A DNA stretch of 64,000 nt from Clostridia bacterium (GCA_017465465.1 JAFTWE010000054.1:1-64000); one strand, 5' to 3'; shown: positions 34,704 through 44,844, numbered from the stretch's first letter. Made by a program: numbers and translations. The notes: generated from the sequence alone by a model not told the origin.

Positions 34704-35399
34704 TTACAGGATGTTTGCTATTTCTTTTAGTGAAGTTACGGTGTAATTCAGCTTTAATTCCCGGGGAACCGGTTTACTGTGGGGGTTATAGAAGCAGGTT
34801 TTCATTCCGCACCGAATTCCTCCTGCCATATCAGATGACAGAGAATCACCGATTATCATAATTTCACAGGGTTTAATTATTTTATCAGCCTTTGAATTTA
34901 ATCTGTCTATGCAGGTGTTAAAAAATTCTGACGAGGGCTTCGAGCTCCCGATTTCTTCAGAGATAAATAAATGAGAAAAATAATGGAGCATTCCGCATAT
35001 TCTGAGCCTGTTGACCTGTTGAAAATACGGACCGTTGCTGGCAACTCCAAGAGTGTATTTCCCGCTGAGGGATTCCAGCAATTCAGACGCACCGTTTATC
35101 GGAATTGCGCTTTCACACAAACATTCCTGAAAGTATTTTTCAAAAGCCACTCCGTCAGCAGATATTCCCAAATGCTCAAATATCTTGTTCCATCGTATTT
35201 TCTGCAGTTCTTCAAAGCTTAGTTCACCGTTTTCAATAGAGCGCCACAAAGAAGAGTTTATGTTTGTAAAAACAGAAAACATATAGTCTTCATATTTGCC
35301 TATTCCGAATTTTTCAAACCCAATTTTCATAGATTCTTTAACATATTCATCGAAGCTTAGCAGAGTGTTATCAATATCAAACAGAATTACCTTTAACAT
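34704..35399 (-). CDS. HAD-superfamily phosphatase (YjjG-like nucleotidase)
   Basis: A 231-residue hydrolase with the HAD motifs: FDIDNTL (motif I, catalytic D8 and D10), GVASNG (motif II), and IIGDSLSSDMAGG (motif IV). Helical cap residues lie between about 15 and 95. The motif set and cap are closest to YjjG-type noncanonical nucleotide 5'-phosphatases, but substrates of HAD enzymes cannot be read from sequence. It has its own TTGTTT-17-TATAAT promoter, which overlaps the T tail of the preceding MFS terminator. A TGAGGA ribosome site precedes the ATG. Confidence 0.85.
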   Translation of the reverse strand: MLKVILFDIDNTLLSFDEYVKESMKIGFEKFGIGKYEDYMFSVFTNINSSLWRSIENGELSFEELQKIRWNKIFEHLGISADGVAFEKYFQECLCESAIPINGASELLESLSGKYTLGVASNGPYFQQVNRLRICGMLHYFSHLFISEEIGSSKPSSEFFNTCIDRLNSKADKIIKPCEIMIIGDSLSSDMAGGIRCGMKTCFYNPHSKPVPRELKLNYTVTSLKEIANIL

Positions 35400-35432
35400 A
35401 TTCGTTCCTCAGAAGTAAACTTTGTTAAATTG

Positions 35433-35461
35433 ATTATACTCTTTAATTAAAACAAAAACAA
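35433..35461 (-). promoter_or_regulatory. Sigma-A-type promoter for the HAD gene
   Basis: On the minus strand TTGTTT (35461-35456), a 17-base spacer and TATAAT (35438-35433). It overlaps the T-rich tail of the MFS gene terminator. Confidence 0.55.
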
Positions 35462-35490
35462 CCCCACAAGAACGCCTGATTCTTGTGGGG
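35462..35490 (-). terminator. Terminator of the MFS gene
   Basis: CCCCACAAGAA (35462-35472) and TTCTTGTGGGG (35480-35490) form a perfect 11-bp stem; on the minus strand TTGTTTTTGTTTT follows. Confidence 0.88.
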
Positions 35491-35507
35491 CTATTAGTAT
35501 GCAATTA

Positions 35508-36851
35508 TTATTTGAATGCCTTTTTCTTTGCAAGAAGAAGTATAGGAACAAATACAAACACTGCAACAACCGAAGCAAAGAGGAACATACTTGTTGACGG
35601 AACGAGCTTTTCAACGCCGTATTCAACAATTGTAAGGTTAGACATTTGGCAGGCAAGGTCACCAATCATAGGACCAACAACCATTGGAATAAGCACCATG
35701 AAAATCATTCTGATACCCTGGAAAAGACCAACCTTATCTTCAGGAATAAAGTCACGCACAGCGGCACTCAACTGAATCTGAAGAATAACATAGCCTATGA
35801 GTGTGGGTGCAATGCCGATGAGCACAACAACAATGTTTGTTGAAATTGAAAGAATGGCAAGACCGACAATAAAAAGAATGATTGTAGGAATAAATGCTTT
35901 TAACTTGCTCTTGTTGGCAACCTTAAGAAGAATAATTATGCCTGCGATAAGCGCCGCAACCGCAACAACAGCAGTGATGATTGTTTTGGCGTCAAACACA
36001 ACATCCTTGAGAACAACCTCACCGAGATAAACGAAAAGATAGGGGAAGAAAACCTGAACTGCAATGTTATAAAGGCAAACAGCAGTAAGAGCGAGATAAA
36101 GCTTTGAGTTTTCTTTAATAACAGACGGTCTGAAACCGTAGAAAAGGTCGCTCCAATAATTTGAATTTGTTTTTTCACCTTTGATTTTTGGCTCTTCAAG
36201 GGTGAAAAGACCAACAACACCGCAAACGGCAACAACAAGACCAAGACCGAGGAAAAAGGCCTTGTAGCTTACAACGCCGCCCTGAGCAAGACTGCCTACA
36301 CCCATAACTGCAACCATTGCAACAACACCAACAATCATAAGTGCTGTTTCAACCGTTGGTCTGACTGCAGGGTTGGTAACGTCTGTTACCCAGGCATTAA
36401 ATGCCGAGTCGTTACTGGTTGAGCCCATAAAGGTCATAACCATATCCATAATAATTACTGCCCAGATTGAAAAGGCAAGAATTTTAATTTCATCGCTGAG
36501 ACCGAAAATAGATGCTATATTTTCTTTTGAAATAAAGCCGAAAGCGGCGGTGATAATACCCCAGATTATGTAACCCACAGAAATGAAAACCTTACGCTTT
36601 TTCATTTTTTCACTGAGTGTACCCATAATAAAGGTGGTAACAACTGCCGTTATTGCCGAAAGAGCGACCATACGGCTGATTGCTGTTGTGGGAGCCATAA
36701 CGCCTGCAAGGGCTGTGGCAGAAACACCCTCGTAAATTTCACCGTAAAGGAAGGTGTTGAAATACATATTTTCAAGGTTCCACGCAATACCGCCCATAAA
36801 GCTGAAAATAATAATATTCAGCCAGATTCGTTTGCTGAGCTTATTTTCCAT
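35508..36851 (-). CDS. MFS transporter (sugar-porter-like)
   Basis: A 447-residue membrane protein with about 12 helices. The GTLSEKMKKRKVFISVGYIIWG segment is the MFS cytoplasmic loop between helices 2 and 3, with its basic motif. SFMGGIAWNLENMYFNTF at the start and NDSAFNAWVTDVT later occur in the branch related to GPH-type carriers, so a sugar substrate is likely but not shown. AGGAGG precedes the ATG at proper spacing. Its promoter sits inside a 38-base palindrome, which suggests tight control by a dimeric regulator. It is transcribed alone and ends at its own terminator. Confidence 0.85.
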   Translation of the reverse strand: MENKLSKRIWLNIIIFSFMGGIAWNLENMYFNTFLYGEIYEGVSATALAGVMAPTTAISRMVALSAITAVVTTFIMGTLSEKMKKRKVFISVGYIIWGIITAAFGFISKENIASIFGLSDEIKILAFSIWAVIIMDMVMTFMGSTSNDSAFNAWVTDVTNPAVRPTVETALMIVGVVAMVAVMGVGSLAQGGVVSYKAFFLGLGLVVAVCGVVGLFTLEEPKIKGEKTNSNYWSDLFYGFRPSVIKENSKLYLALTAVCLYNIAVQVFFPYLFVYLGEVVLKDVVFDAKTIITAVVAVAALIAGIIILLKVANKSKLKAFIPTIILFIVGLAILSISTNIVVVLIGIAPTLIGYVILQIQLSAAVRDFIPEDKVGLFQGIRMIFMVLIPMVVGPMIGDLACQMSNLTIVEYGVEKLVPSTSMFLFASVVAVFVFVPILLLAKKKAFK

Positions 36852-36879
36852 ATTCTTACATTCCTCCTGTAAAAAACTA

Positions 36880-36917
36880 TTGCAAACCCATTATAGCACA
36901 CTATAATGAATTTGCAA
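36880..36917. promoter_or_regulatory. 38-base palindrome containing face-to-face promoters (MFS operator)
   Basis: TTGCAAA-CC-CATTATAG-CACA-CTATAATG-AA-TTTGCAA is an inverted repeat with only the CC/AA pairs unmatched. On the minus strand it holds TTGCAA (36917-36912), a 16-base spacer and TATAAT (36895-36890) for the MFS gene. By symmetry the plus strand has the same promoter (36880-36907). A further TTTGCAA half-site lies at 36964-36970. Confidence 0.75.
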
Positions 36918-36974
36918 AACAGTTTTTATATTTTATGAGAAACTTACACATTTATTTTTGAAATTTGCAAAGGT

Positions 36975-37793
36975 TCATTCACCGTTCTGTATGTTGCCCA
37001 GCTGATAGAAAGCAACTGCGGAAGCGGCTGCAACATTCAGCGAATCAACACCGTGATACATTGGAATTTTCACAGTAAAGTCGCAGTCAGATATGGTTTC
37101 AAGAGAAAGACCGTCACCCTCTGTTCCCAAAATGATGGCAAGCTTATTTTCGTCTGTCAGCCTTGGGTCGTTGATGGAAAGAGAATTATCCTTAAGTGCC
37201 ATAGCTACGGTTTTAAATCCAAGGGCCTTTAGTTCATCAAGGCAGTTATCATCTGAAAAGGTCCATTCAATCTGAAATACAGTGCCCATGCTTACTCTTG
37301 CGGCGCGTCTGTACAGAGGGTCGGAGCAACCGGGAGTGAGGATTACTGCATCCATTCCAAGCGCCGCGGCAGAGCGGATTATGGCACCCACATTGGTGGG
37401 GTTCATAACTTTATCCAATATAACTATTCTTTTCTTGTTTTCGCAGATTTCTTTTACATTAGGCAAAGGCTTTCGCTTCATAGCACACAGCATGCCTCTT
37501 GTAAGCTTGAAGCCTGTCAGCTGAGTCAGAATATCAAATTCCGCGCAAAAAACAGGAACATCTTTGATTTTATCAAGAATCTGCTTGCCTTCGCCTTCAA
37601 TATGCCTTTTTTCCATAAGGCAGGAAACCGGCTCATATCCTGCGTCAAGTGCTCGTTCAATAACCTTCGGGCTTTCTGCTATAAACAAGCCCTTTTCGGG
37701 AAATTCTCTGTTTAACAGCTGAACCTCAGTGAGCCTTGCATATACATCAAGCTCCGGCGCAAGAAAATCTGTTATTTCTACAATGTTATTCAT
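36975..37793 (-). CDS. TrmH/SpoU-family RNA 2'-O-methyltransferase
   Basis: A 272-residue SPOUT methyltransferase that methylates ribose 2'-OH in rRNA or tRNA. The three knotted-fold motifs are present: NPTNVGAIIRSA (about 130), LGTEGDGL (about 220) and IPMYHGVDSLNVAAA (about 240). An N-terminal domain (about 1-105) of the 23S rRNA methyltransferase substrate-binding type precedes it. The exact nucleotide cannot be named. CGGAG precedes the ATG. The SUKH gene lies upstream on the same strand with a 49-base gap. Confidence 0.9.
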   Translation of the reverse strand: MNNIVEITDFLAPELDVYARLTEVQLLNREFPEKGLFIAESPKVIERALDAGYEPVSCLMEKRHIEGEGKQILDKIKDVPVFCAEFDILTQLTGFKLTRGMLCAMKRKPLPNVKEICENKKRIVILDKVMNPTNVGAIIRSAAALGMDAVILTPGCSDPLYRRAARVSMGTVFQIEWTFSDDNCLDELKALGFKTVAMALKDNSLSINDPRLTDENKLAIILGTEGDGLSLETISDCDFTVKIPMYHGVDSLNVAAASAVAFYQLGNIQNGE

Positions 37794-37842
37794 TTTATTC
37801 TCCGTTATTTTGATATGTATGGATAATTGGGATTTTACAGTG

Positions 37843-38280
37843 TCACACCTCGTCGTTGTAATACTTGATTATTAAATCGGTAATATTTTCAGCAACCTTA
37901 CGGGTTTCAAAAAGTTCATGCTCCCAAATATATATTGCTGATGTATCCGTTTCGCCATTTTGAAGGACACGATAGCAGTAATAGTCGCCACAGCCATTTG
38001 TGGCAAAGTAAATATAGCGATTAACTTTCTCTTCAAATTCGTACGGCTCAAAGTATTCAGGAAATATCTCTCGATTAGTTTTCACATGATTAACAATTTC
38101 TTCTGCTGAAAGCAAAAACCAATGGTCGCCATTCGTCTCATGTAGCAGGTTTTTAAGTTCATTAGGAAATGTGAATCCGACAAACTGTTCAGCTTCAGAG
38201 ATTTCATTTTCAGAACATGGCTTTTGCAATTTTGCCCAATTATGTCCTTCTATAAGCTTCCCAATCAATTCTCTATACAT
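37843..38280 (-). CDS. SMI1/KNR4 (SUKH) domain protein
   Basis: A 145-residue single-domain protein. The SUKH core is visible in the EISEAEQFVGFTFPNELKNLL helix-turn (about 27-47), the HETNG segment, and FATNGCGDYYCYRV followed by IYIWEHE. SUKH proteins are common immunity proteins against contact-dependent or polymorphic toxins. No toxin gene lies nearby, so it may be an orphan immunity gene, a trapped one, or a housekeeping member. It interrupts an otherwise metabolic minus-strand run. GGGAG precedes the ATG. Confidence 0.82.
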   Translation of the reverse strand: MYRELIGKLIEGHNWAKLQKPCSENEISEAEQFVGFTFPNELKNLLHETNGDHWFLLSAEEIVNHVKTNREIFPEYFEPYEFEEKVNRYIYFATNGCGDYYCYRVLQNGETDTSAIYIWEHELFETRKVAENITDLIIKYYNDEV

Positions 38281-38313
38281 ATTGATACTCCCACGAATTC
38301 CGGTTTATCAAAT

Positions 38314-38940
38314 TTATTCCTTAAAAAAGTGTGCTTCAACTTCTGCACAGATGTAATGGTAAATCGGCAGGTGCAATTCCTGAATTTTAAATGTTTCCTT
38401 TTCGGGTGCACAGATGCAGATGTCTGCGTTTTCTTTAAGCTTTCCGCCTGTGTTGCCTGTAAGGCCGATAACGGTAACGCCAAGTGCCTTTGCCACTTTA
38501 ACTGCACCAAAAACATTTTTTGAATTGCCCGAGGTGCTGATTGCGATTAAAATATCACCCTTGTTGCCAAGAGCCATAAGCGGTTGAGCATAAATCAGCT
38601 CAGGGTCAACATCGTTACAAAATGCAGAGTTAAGTGCAGTCATTGACGGCAGAGAAATGGCAGGCAGACCGCATTGAAGCTTTGAGAGTATTTCGTCGTC
38701 AATAAGAGGGGAGCTTGCTTTCATTTCGGCTTTCTTTTTTTCGCTTATTGGGCGAAGCTTCAAGAAGCCTTTCATAAGCTCACCCACAATGTGCTCACAA
38801 TCGGCACAGCTGCCGCCGTTGCCGCAAAGAAGCACTTTGCCGCCGTTTTCATAACAGCTTATAATTGCATCTGTTGCGTTTACAATTTCTTCTTTTATTT
38901 CATTCAAAGCAGGGTATCTGCTCATAAGCTCGTTTAACAT
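38314..38940 (-). CDS. SIS-domain sugar phosphate isomerase (GmhA/DiaA-like)
   Basis: A 208-residue single SIS-domain protein. The GGKVLLCGNGGSCADCEHIVGEL segment (about 33-55) and SLPSMTALNSAFCNDVD match sedoheptulose-7-phosphate isomerase GmhA and its relatives, including the ISTSGNSKNV phosphosugar-binding turn. The C-terminal HLPIYHYICAEVE helix also fits. It could isomerise a heptose or a related sugar phosphate. It follows the ROK kinase by 4 bases in one operon, so the product of that kinase is a likely substrate. Confidence 0.87.
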   Translation of the reverse strand: MLNELMSRYPALNEIKEEIVNATDAIISCYENGGKVLLCGNGGSCADCEHIVGELMKGFLKLRPISEKKKAEMKASSPLIDDEILSKLQCGLPAISLPSMTALNSAFCNDVDPELIYAQPLMALGNKGDILIAISTSGNSKNVFGAVKVAKALGVTVIGLTGNTGGKLKENADICICAPEKETFKIQELHLPIYHYICAEVEAHFFKE

Positions 38941-38944
38941 ATAA

Positions 38945-39892
38945 TCACTCCAATGCTGTAGCTATTGCGGCATAATCTCCGATGCTTTCACCTAATTTTG
39001 CAGGCAAAATCTTGCAACAGCTTGCAGAAACAGGTAAAGCTTCTTTTTCAATAATTTCTTTTGCACTTTCCCAAAGAAGATGATGTGAACGGGCAAAAAT
39101 GCTGCCAAGGACAATCACTTCGGGATTAAGAATGTCAATCACAACCGAAAGTCCTCTGCCGAGGTATTCTCCGCAGATTTTATAAACCTCAATGGCTGTT
39201 TCATCGCCGTTATCTGCGGCTTCGGCTATGGTTTTTGCGCTGATATCGTCGGCTGTCATACCTTTTTTGAAGTAAAGGGGATATTCACCAGTTTGAACCC
39301 TTTCAAGTGCTTTTGTGTAGCCGAGCTGAGCAATGCCGCCGCCGCTGCAAAATCCCTCAAAGGAGCCAGCTTTTCCGTAGCCTACAGGTCCGAAGCGGTC
39401 AAGGCGGATGTGGCCAAGCTCACCTGCGTTGTCGTTCGTTCCGCTGTAAAGCTTGCCGTCGAGAATAAGCCCTGCACCAAGCCCTGTGCCGAAGGTGAGG
39501 AACACTACATTGCTGTAGCCTTTTCCTGCACCGAATTTCCACTCAGCCATTGCGCAGGCATTGGCATCGTTTTGCAGTTTGGCTTTTACTCCGTAATGAG
39601 CTTCAATCTGCTTCACAATTTCAACATTATCCCAACCGGGAAGATTGGGAGGGCTCATAATAACCCCTCTTTTTGAACTCAGAGGGCCACCGCAGGAAAT
39701 TCCGATTGCGTCGGGCTTTGTGTCGAGGATTCCGTCGGCCTTTTCAATAAGCCTTTCAATCATTTCTGTGGGTGAAATTTTACGGTCGGTCGGGAGCTTT
39801 TCTTTTTTCAGAATTTCAATATTTCCGTTTTTATGTTTTGCGGTAATTACGGCGCATTTTGTTCCGCCTATATCAAAGCCTAAAATCAGCAT
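38945..39892 (-). CDS. ROK-family sugar kinase without the zinc-binding cysteines
   Basis: A 315-residue ROK protein. GFDIGGTKCAV is the ATP phosphate loop, LQNDANACAMAEW holds the catalytic aspartate, and FGTGLGAGLILDGKLYSG and NAGELGHIRLD match ROK kinases. The usual CXCGXXGCXE zinc motif is replaced by VGYGKAGSFEGFCSG, so three of its cysteines are missing. There is no N-terminal DNA-binding domain, so it is a kinase and not a repressor. It begins the operon with the SIS isomerase under a perfect-consensus promoter, with AGAGGCG before the ATG. Confidence 0.88.
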   Translation of the reverse strand: MLILGFDIGGTKCAVITAKHKNGNIEILKKEKLPTDRKISPTEMIERLIEKADGILDTKPDAIGISCGGPLSSKRGVIMSPPNLPGWDNVEIVKQIEAHYGVKAKLQNDANACAMAEWKFGAGKGYSNVVFLTFGTGLGAGLILDGKLYSGTNDNAGELGHIRLDRFGPVGYGKAGSFEGFCSGGGIAQLGYTKALERVQTGEYPLYFKKGMTADDISAKTIAEAADNGDETAIEVYKICGEYLGRGLSVVIDILNPEVIVLGSIFARSHHLLWESAKEIIEKEALPVSASCCKILPAKLGESIGDYAAIATALE

Positions 39893-39921
39893 TAAATCGC
39901 CTCTTTACTTCAGTTTAAATA

Positions 39922-39950
39922 ATTATATATTAGTGAATTTTTTGTGTCAA
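39922..39950 (-). promoter_or_regulatory. Perfect consensus sigma-A promoter for the ROK-SIS operon
   Basis: On the minus strand TTGACA (39950-39945), exactly 17 bases, TATAAT (39927-39922). This is the only full-consensus promoter I found in the window. Confidence 0.85.
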
Positions 39951-39965
39951 GATACGATGAAATCT

Positions 39966-39994
39966 TTATTTTTAAATATATATGTGTTATAATA
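39966..39994 (+). promoter_or_regulatory. Likely promoter for uvrB-uvrA
   Basis: TTTATT (39966-39971), a 17-base spacer and perfect TATAAT (39989-39994). The -35 box is poor. No GAAC-N4-GTTC LexA-type site is visible here. Confidence 0.5.
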
Positions 39995-40025
39995 AATAAG
40001 ATAATGAAATCAAAGAGGTGAGAGT

Positions 40026-41981
40026 GTGGACAAGTTTAAATTAGTTTCAAAATTTCAGCCTATGGGCGACCAGCCCCAGGCTATTGAGGAGCTTGTGAAA
40101 AGCATCAATAGCGGCAACCGCGAGCAGACGCTTCTGGGCGTAACAGGCTCTGGTAAAACCTTTACTATGGCAAATATCATTGCAAAGCTTAACAGACCTA
40201 CTCTCATTCTTGCCCATAATAAAACTCTTGCAGGTCAGCTCTGCTCCGAATTTAAAGAGTTTTTCCCTGAAAACGCAGTGGAATATTTTGTTTCCTATTA
40301 CGATTACTATCAGCCTGAGGCGTATATTCCCACAACCGATACTTATATCGAAAAAGACAGCGCAGTTAATGATGAAATTGACAAGCTTCGCCATTCGGCA
40401 ACCTCGGCCCTTTCTGAAAGACGGGATGTTATCATAGTTGCCAGCGTCTCTTGTATTTACAGCCTTGGTGACCCCATTGATTACCGCAGTATGGTAATTT
40501 CTTTGAGAACAGGTATGGTTAAAGAGCGTGATGAGCTTATTCAGAAGCTTATTGAAATTCAGTATGAGCGCAATGACATCGGCTTTTCCCGTAACAAGTT
40601 CAGGGTAAGGGGAGATGTGGTTGAAATTTACCCCGTTTACTCCAATGAAAATGCAATCAGAGTTGAATTTTTCGGTGATGAAATTGACCGCATAAGTGAA
40701 ATAAATGCTCTTACAGGTCAGGTGAAAAATACCCTTTCCCATGTTGCAATTTACCCTGCGTCACATTATGTTGTGTCGCCTGATAAAATGGAGCAATCCA
40801 TTCGCACCATTTATGAAGAAATGCAAAAGCAGGTTGAGGTTTTTCAGTCAGAGGGCAAGCTTCTTGAGGCTCAGCGTATAAAACAGCGCACAGAGTACGA
40901 CATTGAAATGCTTCGCGAAACAGGCTTTTGCAAGGGCATTGAAAACTATTCTGCAATTATGTCGGGCAGAAAACCGGGTGAACCGCCGTTTACACTTCTT
41001 GATTATTTCCCGGATGACTTTTTGCTTTTTATTGATGAATCTCATGTAACCCTGCCACAGGTCAAGGGAATGTTCGGCGGTGACTATTCAAGAAAAGACA
41101 GCCTTGTTAAATTCGGCTTCCGTTTGCCTTCTGCTTATGACAACCGACCGCTGAAGTTTGAAGAATTTTATGAAAAAACAGGGCAAAAGGTGTTTGTCAG
41201 CGCAACCCCGGGTGAGTTTGAGCGCACAACCTCTGCCCACACTGCGGAACAGCTTATCCGCCCGACAGGTCTTCTTGACCCTGAAATTATAGTTAAGCCC
41301 ACCGACGGTCAGATTGATGACATTGTTTCGCAAATCAATGAACGGATTGAAAAAGGTGAGCGAGTTCTTATTACAACTCTTACCAAAAAAATGGCGGAGG
41401 ATTTGACCGATTACCTTGAAAATATTGACATTAAGGTGCGTTATATGCACTACGATGTTGAAACCATTGAGCGTATGAAGCTTATCCGTGAGCTTCGTCT
41501 GGGTGAGTTTGACGTGCTTGTGGGTATCAACCTTTTAAGAGAAGGTCTTGATATTCCCGAGGTTTCTTTGGTGTGTATTCTTGATGCAGATAAAGAGGGA
41601 TTTCTCAGAAGTGAAACCTCACTTATTCAGACAATCGGCCGTGCCGCACGAAATGCAGACGGTCAGGTTATTATGTATGCTGACAGCGTTACGCCTTCAA
41701 TGGAGCGCGCAATTAAAGAAACAGCCAGAAGAAGAGAAAAACAGCAGAGATATAACGAAGAACACGGCATTATACCAAAAACAATTAAAAAAGAAGTCCG
41801 CGATATTCTTGAAATTTCCACTCACGAGGGTGATAAGCCGTCAAAGAGAATGACAAGAGAACAGCGTGAAGCTATGATTAAACAGCTCACCGCCGAAATG
41901 AAAGCGGCAGCGAAGATTCTTGAATTTGAACACGCGGCTTATTTAAGAGATAAAATTGAGAAACTCAAAGAAGGAAAATAA
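40026..41981 (+). CDS. uvrB: Excinuclease ABC subunit B
   Basis: UvrB verifies damage in nucleotide excision repair and loads UvrC. The 651-residue protein has the P-loop GVTGSGKT (about 39-46), the beta-hairpin region [13 protein letters not shown] that inserts into DNA, DESHVT (motif II), [22 protein letters not shown] (motif VI), and a C-terminal UVR motif (about 610-645). The start is GTG 40026 after AGAGGTGAG. The uvrA gene follows after one base, and the pair is transcribed together. Confidence 0.97.
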   Translation: MDKFKLVSKFQPMGDQPQAIEELVKSINSGNREQTLLGVTGSGKTFTMANIIAKLNRPTLILAHNKTLAGQLCSEFKEFFPENAVEYFVSYYDYYQPEAYIPTTDTYIEKDSAVNDEIDKLRHSATSALSERRDVIIVASVSCIYSLGDPIDYRSMVISLRTGMVKERDELIQKLIEIQYERNDIGFSRNKFRVRGDVVEIYPVYSNENAIRVEFFGDEIDRISEINALTGQVKNTLSHVAIYPASHYVVSPDKMEQSIRTIYEEMQKQVEVFQSEGKLLEAQRIKQRTEYDIEMLRETGFCKGIENYSAIMSGRKPGEPPFTLLDYFPDDFLLFIDESHVTLPQVKGMFGGDYSRKDSLVKFGFRLPSAYDNRPLKFEEFYEKTGQKVFVSATPGEFERTTSAHTAEQLIRPTGLLDPEIIVKPTDGQIDDIVSQINERIEKGERVLITTLTKKMAEDLTDYLENIDIKVRYMHYDVETIERMKLIRELRLGEFDVLVGINLLREGLDIPEVSLVCILDADKEGFLRSETSLIQTIGRAARNADGQVIMYADSVTPSMERAIKETARRREKQQRYNEEHGIIPKTIKKEVRDILEISTHEGDKPSKRMTREQREAMIKQLTAEMKAAAKILEFEHAAYLRDKIEKLKEGK

Positions 41982-41982
41982 A

Positions 41983-44805
41983 ATGCAGGTTAAAGATATT
42001 TTTGTTAAAGGAGCAAAAGAGCACAATCTGAAAAATGTGGATGTGCGTATCCCTCGCGACAGCCTTGTGGTTTTTACGGGGCTTTCGGGTTCAGGTAAAT
42101 CCTCTTTGGCCTTTGACACAATTTACGCTGAGGGTCAGAGGAGATATGTGGAATCCCTTTCGTCTTATGCCCGTCAGTTCTTAGGGCAGATGGAAAAGCC
42201 GTCGGTGGATTATATCGAGGGCCTTTCTCCCGCTATATCCATTGACCAGAAAACAACCTCCAAAAACCCGCGTTCAACTGTTGGAACGGTTACCGAAATT
42301 TACGATTATCTGCGCTTGCTTTATGCGAGGGTGGGTATTCCTCATTGCCCTGTCTGCGGCAGAGAAATCAGCCGTCAGAGCATAGATACCATTGTGGATA
42401 AAATTATGGAGCTTCCCGAAAGAAGCAAAATTCAGCTTCTTTCACCCATTGTAAGCGGAAGAAAGGGTGAGTATGTCAAAGAGCTTGACAATGCCCGAAA
42501 AAGCGGCTTTGTAAGGGTCAGGATTGACGGCAGTATTTACGACCTTTCCGAAACAATCAAGCTTGATAAAAACAAAAAGCACAATATTGAAATTGTGGTT
42601 GACCGCCTTGTTATCAAGGAGGATATAAAAAGCAGACTTACTGATTCTGTTGAAACCGCCACAAAAATGTCGAAGGGGCTTCTTATGGTGGATGTTGCCG
42701 ACGGTGAGGAACTTTTGTTTTCGCAGAATTATGCCTGCCCCGAGCACGGAGTAAGTGTGGAAGAGCTTTCACCCAGAATGTTTTCTTTTAACAATCCCTT
42801 TGGTGCTTGCCCGACCTGTATGGGTCTTGGTGTGTTTATGAAGCCCAATGAGGCTTTGGTTGTGCCTGATGACAGCCTTTCTTTGGCAGACGGCGCAATT
42901 AAAGCAACAGGCTGGTCAAATGCAGACGGCGGAACAATCGCACAGATGTATTTTGAGGGCGTTATCAATGCCTATGGCGGCAGTATGACCACCCCGTACC
43001 GTGATTTGCCCAAGGAAACAAGAGAGGTGCTGATGTACGGCACAAAGGGCAAAAAAATTAAAATGGAGCGCAAAAACGCTTACGGCAGCGGAACTTATAT
43101 GGCTGAGTTTGAGGGCGTTATAAACAACCTTGAGCGCCGCCATAACGAAACCACAAGCGAGTGGTCCCGCAACGATGTTGAGCAGTATATGAGCGTTGTG
43201 GATTGCCCCGAATGTAAGGGCGCAAGGCTTAAAAAAGAGAGCCTTGGCGTAACCGTTGCCGATATAAATATTGACGCTCTTTGCAAAAAGCCAATCAGTG
43301 AAACCCTTGAATTTTTTGAAAATCTCCGGCTTTCAAAAAGAGATGAAATGATAGCTAAGGCCATTATAAAAGAGATTAAAGACAGAATTCGTTTTCTTTC
43401 AAGTGTAGGTCTTGAATATCTCACGCTTTCCCGCTCATCGGGTACTCTTTCAGGCGGTGAAAGTCAGCGAATCCGCCTTGCAACTCAAATCGGCTCATCG
43501 CTTATGGGTGTTTTATATGTTCTTGACGAGCCGAGCATCGGACTTCATCAGCGTGACAATGAAAAGCTTCTTGAAACTCTGCGTCATCTTCGTGATTTGG
43601 GTAACACGCTTATTGTGGTTGAGCACGATGAAGACACAATGTACGCCGCAGATTATATTGTTGATATCGGTCCCGGTGCAGGTATTCACGGCGGCAATGT
43701 TGTTTGCTGCGGAAGTGTTGATGATATCAAAAACTGTGAAAATTCCGTAACAGGTCAATATTTAAGCGGCAAAAAGAAAATTCCCGTTCCTGAAGAAAGG
43801 CGCAAGGGCAACGGCAAAAGCCTTGTGATTAAAGGTGCGGCGCAGAATAACCTCAAAGAAATTGATGTTGAAATTCCTCTTGGAAAGTTCGTTTGCGTAA
43901 CAGGTGTTTCAGGCTCCGGCAAGTCGTCGCTTGTGAATGAAATTATCTATAAAAAGCTGGCAACTCAGTTAAACGGCGCAAAAAAATTCCCCGGCAAGCA
44001 TACCGCTTTTGAGGGAATAGAAAATCTTGATAAAATAATTGATATTGACCAGTCGCCAATCGGCAGAACACCCCGTTCAAACCCTGCAACATATACAGGT
44101 GTTTTTGACGACATAAGAAATTTATATGCCGAAACCAAGGATGCCAAGGTCAAGGGCTATAAGTCAAGCAGATTTTCATTTAATGTTAAGGGCGGCCGTT
44201 GTGAAGCCTGCCAGGGTGACGGTATAACAAAAATCAAAATGCACTTTCTGCCTGATATTTATGTGCCCTGCGAAGTGTGCAACGGTGCAAAATACAACCG
44301 TGAAACCCTTGAGGTGAAATATAAAGGCAAGAGCATTTATGATGTGCTTGAAATGACTATTGAAGAGGCAATGGAATTCTTTTCTGCTGTTCCTAAAATC
44401 AGCAGAAAGCTTCGCACTCTTTATGATGTGGGTCTTGGCTATGTTAAAGTCGGTCAGCCTGCAACAACCCTTTCAGGCGGTGAAGCTCAGCGAGTGAAGC
44501 TTGCAACCGAGCTTGCAAGAATAAGCACAGGCAAGACGATTTATGTTCTTGACGAGCCTACAACAGGCCTTCATACCGCCGATGTTCACAGGCTCATTGA
44601 AGTGCTTCAGAAGCTTGTTGATGCAGGTAATACGGTGCTTGTTATTGAGCATAATCTTGATGTTATAAAGGTTTCTGACCATATTATTGACTTAGGCCCT
44701 GAGGGCGGTGACAAGGGCGGATTTGTTGTTGCAACGGGAACTCCCGAAGAGGTTGCAAAGGTCAAAGAATCCTACACAGGTCACTATCTTAAAAAGCTGT
44801 TATAA
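41983..44805 (+). CDS. uvrA: Excinuclease ABC subunit A
   Basis: UvrA is the damage-sensing ATPase of nucleotide excision repair. The 940-residue protein has two ABC ATPase halves: the first P-loop GLSGSGKSS (near 32) and second GVSGSGKSS (near 640), with signature [12 protein letters not shown] and [12 protein letters not shown]. Zinc modules are visible at CPVCG and at [15 protein letters not shown]. Length is normal. ATG 41983 with AAGGA upstream is the start; the frame stays open nine codons further back within uvrB. A strong terminator follows. Confidence 0.97.
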   Translation: MQVKDIFVKGAKEHNLKNVDVRIPRDSLVVFTGLSGSGKSSLAFDTIYAEGQRRYVESLSSYARQFLGQMEKPSVDYIEGLSPAISIDQKTTSKNPRSTVGTVTEIYDYLRLLYARVGIPHCPVCGREISRQSIDTIVDKIMELPERSKIQLLSPIVSGRKGEYVKELDNARKSGFVRVRIDGSIYDLSETIKLDKNKKHNIEIVVDRLVIKEDIKSRLTDSVETATKMSKGLLMVDVADGEELLFSQNYACPEHGVSVEELSPRMFSFNNPFGACPTCMGLGVFMKPNEALVVPDDSLSLADGAIKATGWSNADGGTIAQMYFEGVINAYGGSMTTPYRDLPKETREVLMYGTKGKKIKMERKNAYGSGTYMAEFEGVINNLERRHNETTSEWSRNDVEQYMSVVDCPECKGARLKKESLGVTVADINIDALCKKPISETLEFFENLRLSKRDEMIAKAIIKEIKDRIRFLSSVGLEYLTLSRSSGTLSGGESQRIRLATQIGSSLMGVLYVLDEPSIGLHQRDNEKLLETLRHLRDLGNTLIVVEHDEDTMYAADYIVDIGPGAGIHGGNVVCCGSVDDIKNCENSVTGQYLSGKKKIPVPEERRKGNGKSLVIKGAAQNNLKEIDVEIPLGKFVCVTGVSGSGKSSLVNEIIYKKLATQLNGAKKFPGKHTAFEGIENLDKIIDIDQSPIGRTPRSNPATYTGVFDDIRNLYAETKDAKVKGYKSSRFSFNVKGGRCEACQGDGITKIKMHFLPDIYVPCEVCNGAKYNRETLEVKYKGKSIYDVLEMTIEEAMEFFSAVPKISRKLRTLYDVGLGYVKVGQPATTLSGGEAQRVKLATELARISTGKTIYVLDEPTTGLHTADVHRLIEVLQKLVDAGNTVLVIEHNLDVIKVSDHIIDLGPEGGDKGGFVVATGTPEEVAKVKESYTGHYLKKLL

Positions 44806-44810
44806 AAATA

Positions 44811-44839
44811 TCCACGGCTGTCATTCAGATAGCCGTGGA
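44811..44839. terminator. Bidirectional terminator between uvrA and the YfhO-type gene
   Basis: TCCACGGCT (44811-44819) pairs with AGCCGTGGA (44831-44839) with an 11-base loop. CTTCTTTATT follows on the plus strand and TATTTTTATAAC on the minus strand. Confidence 0.8.
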
Positions 44840-44844
44840 CTTCT

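Noticed and set aside
39893..40025. A LexA/SOS box expected before uvrB
   Set aside because: I looked for the Firmicute GAAC-N4-GTTC pattern and found none in this intergenic region.
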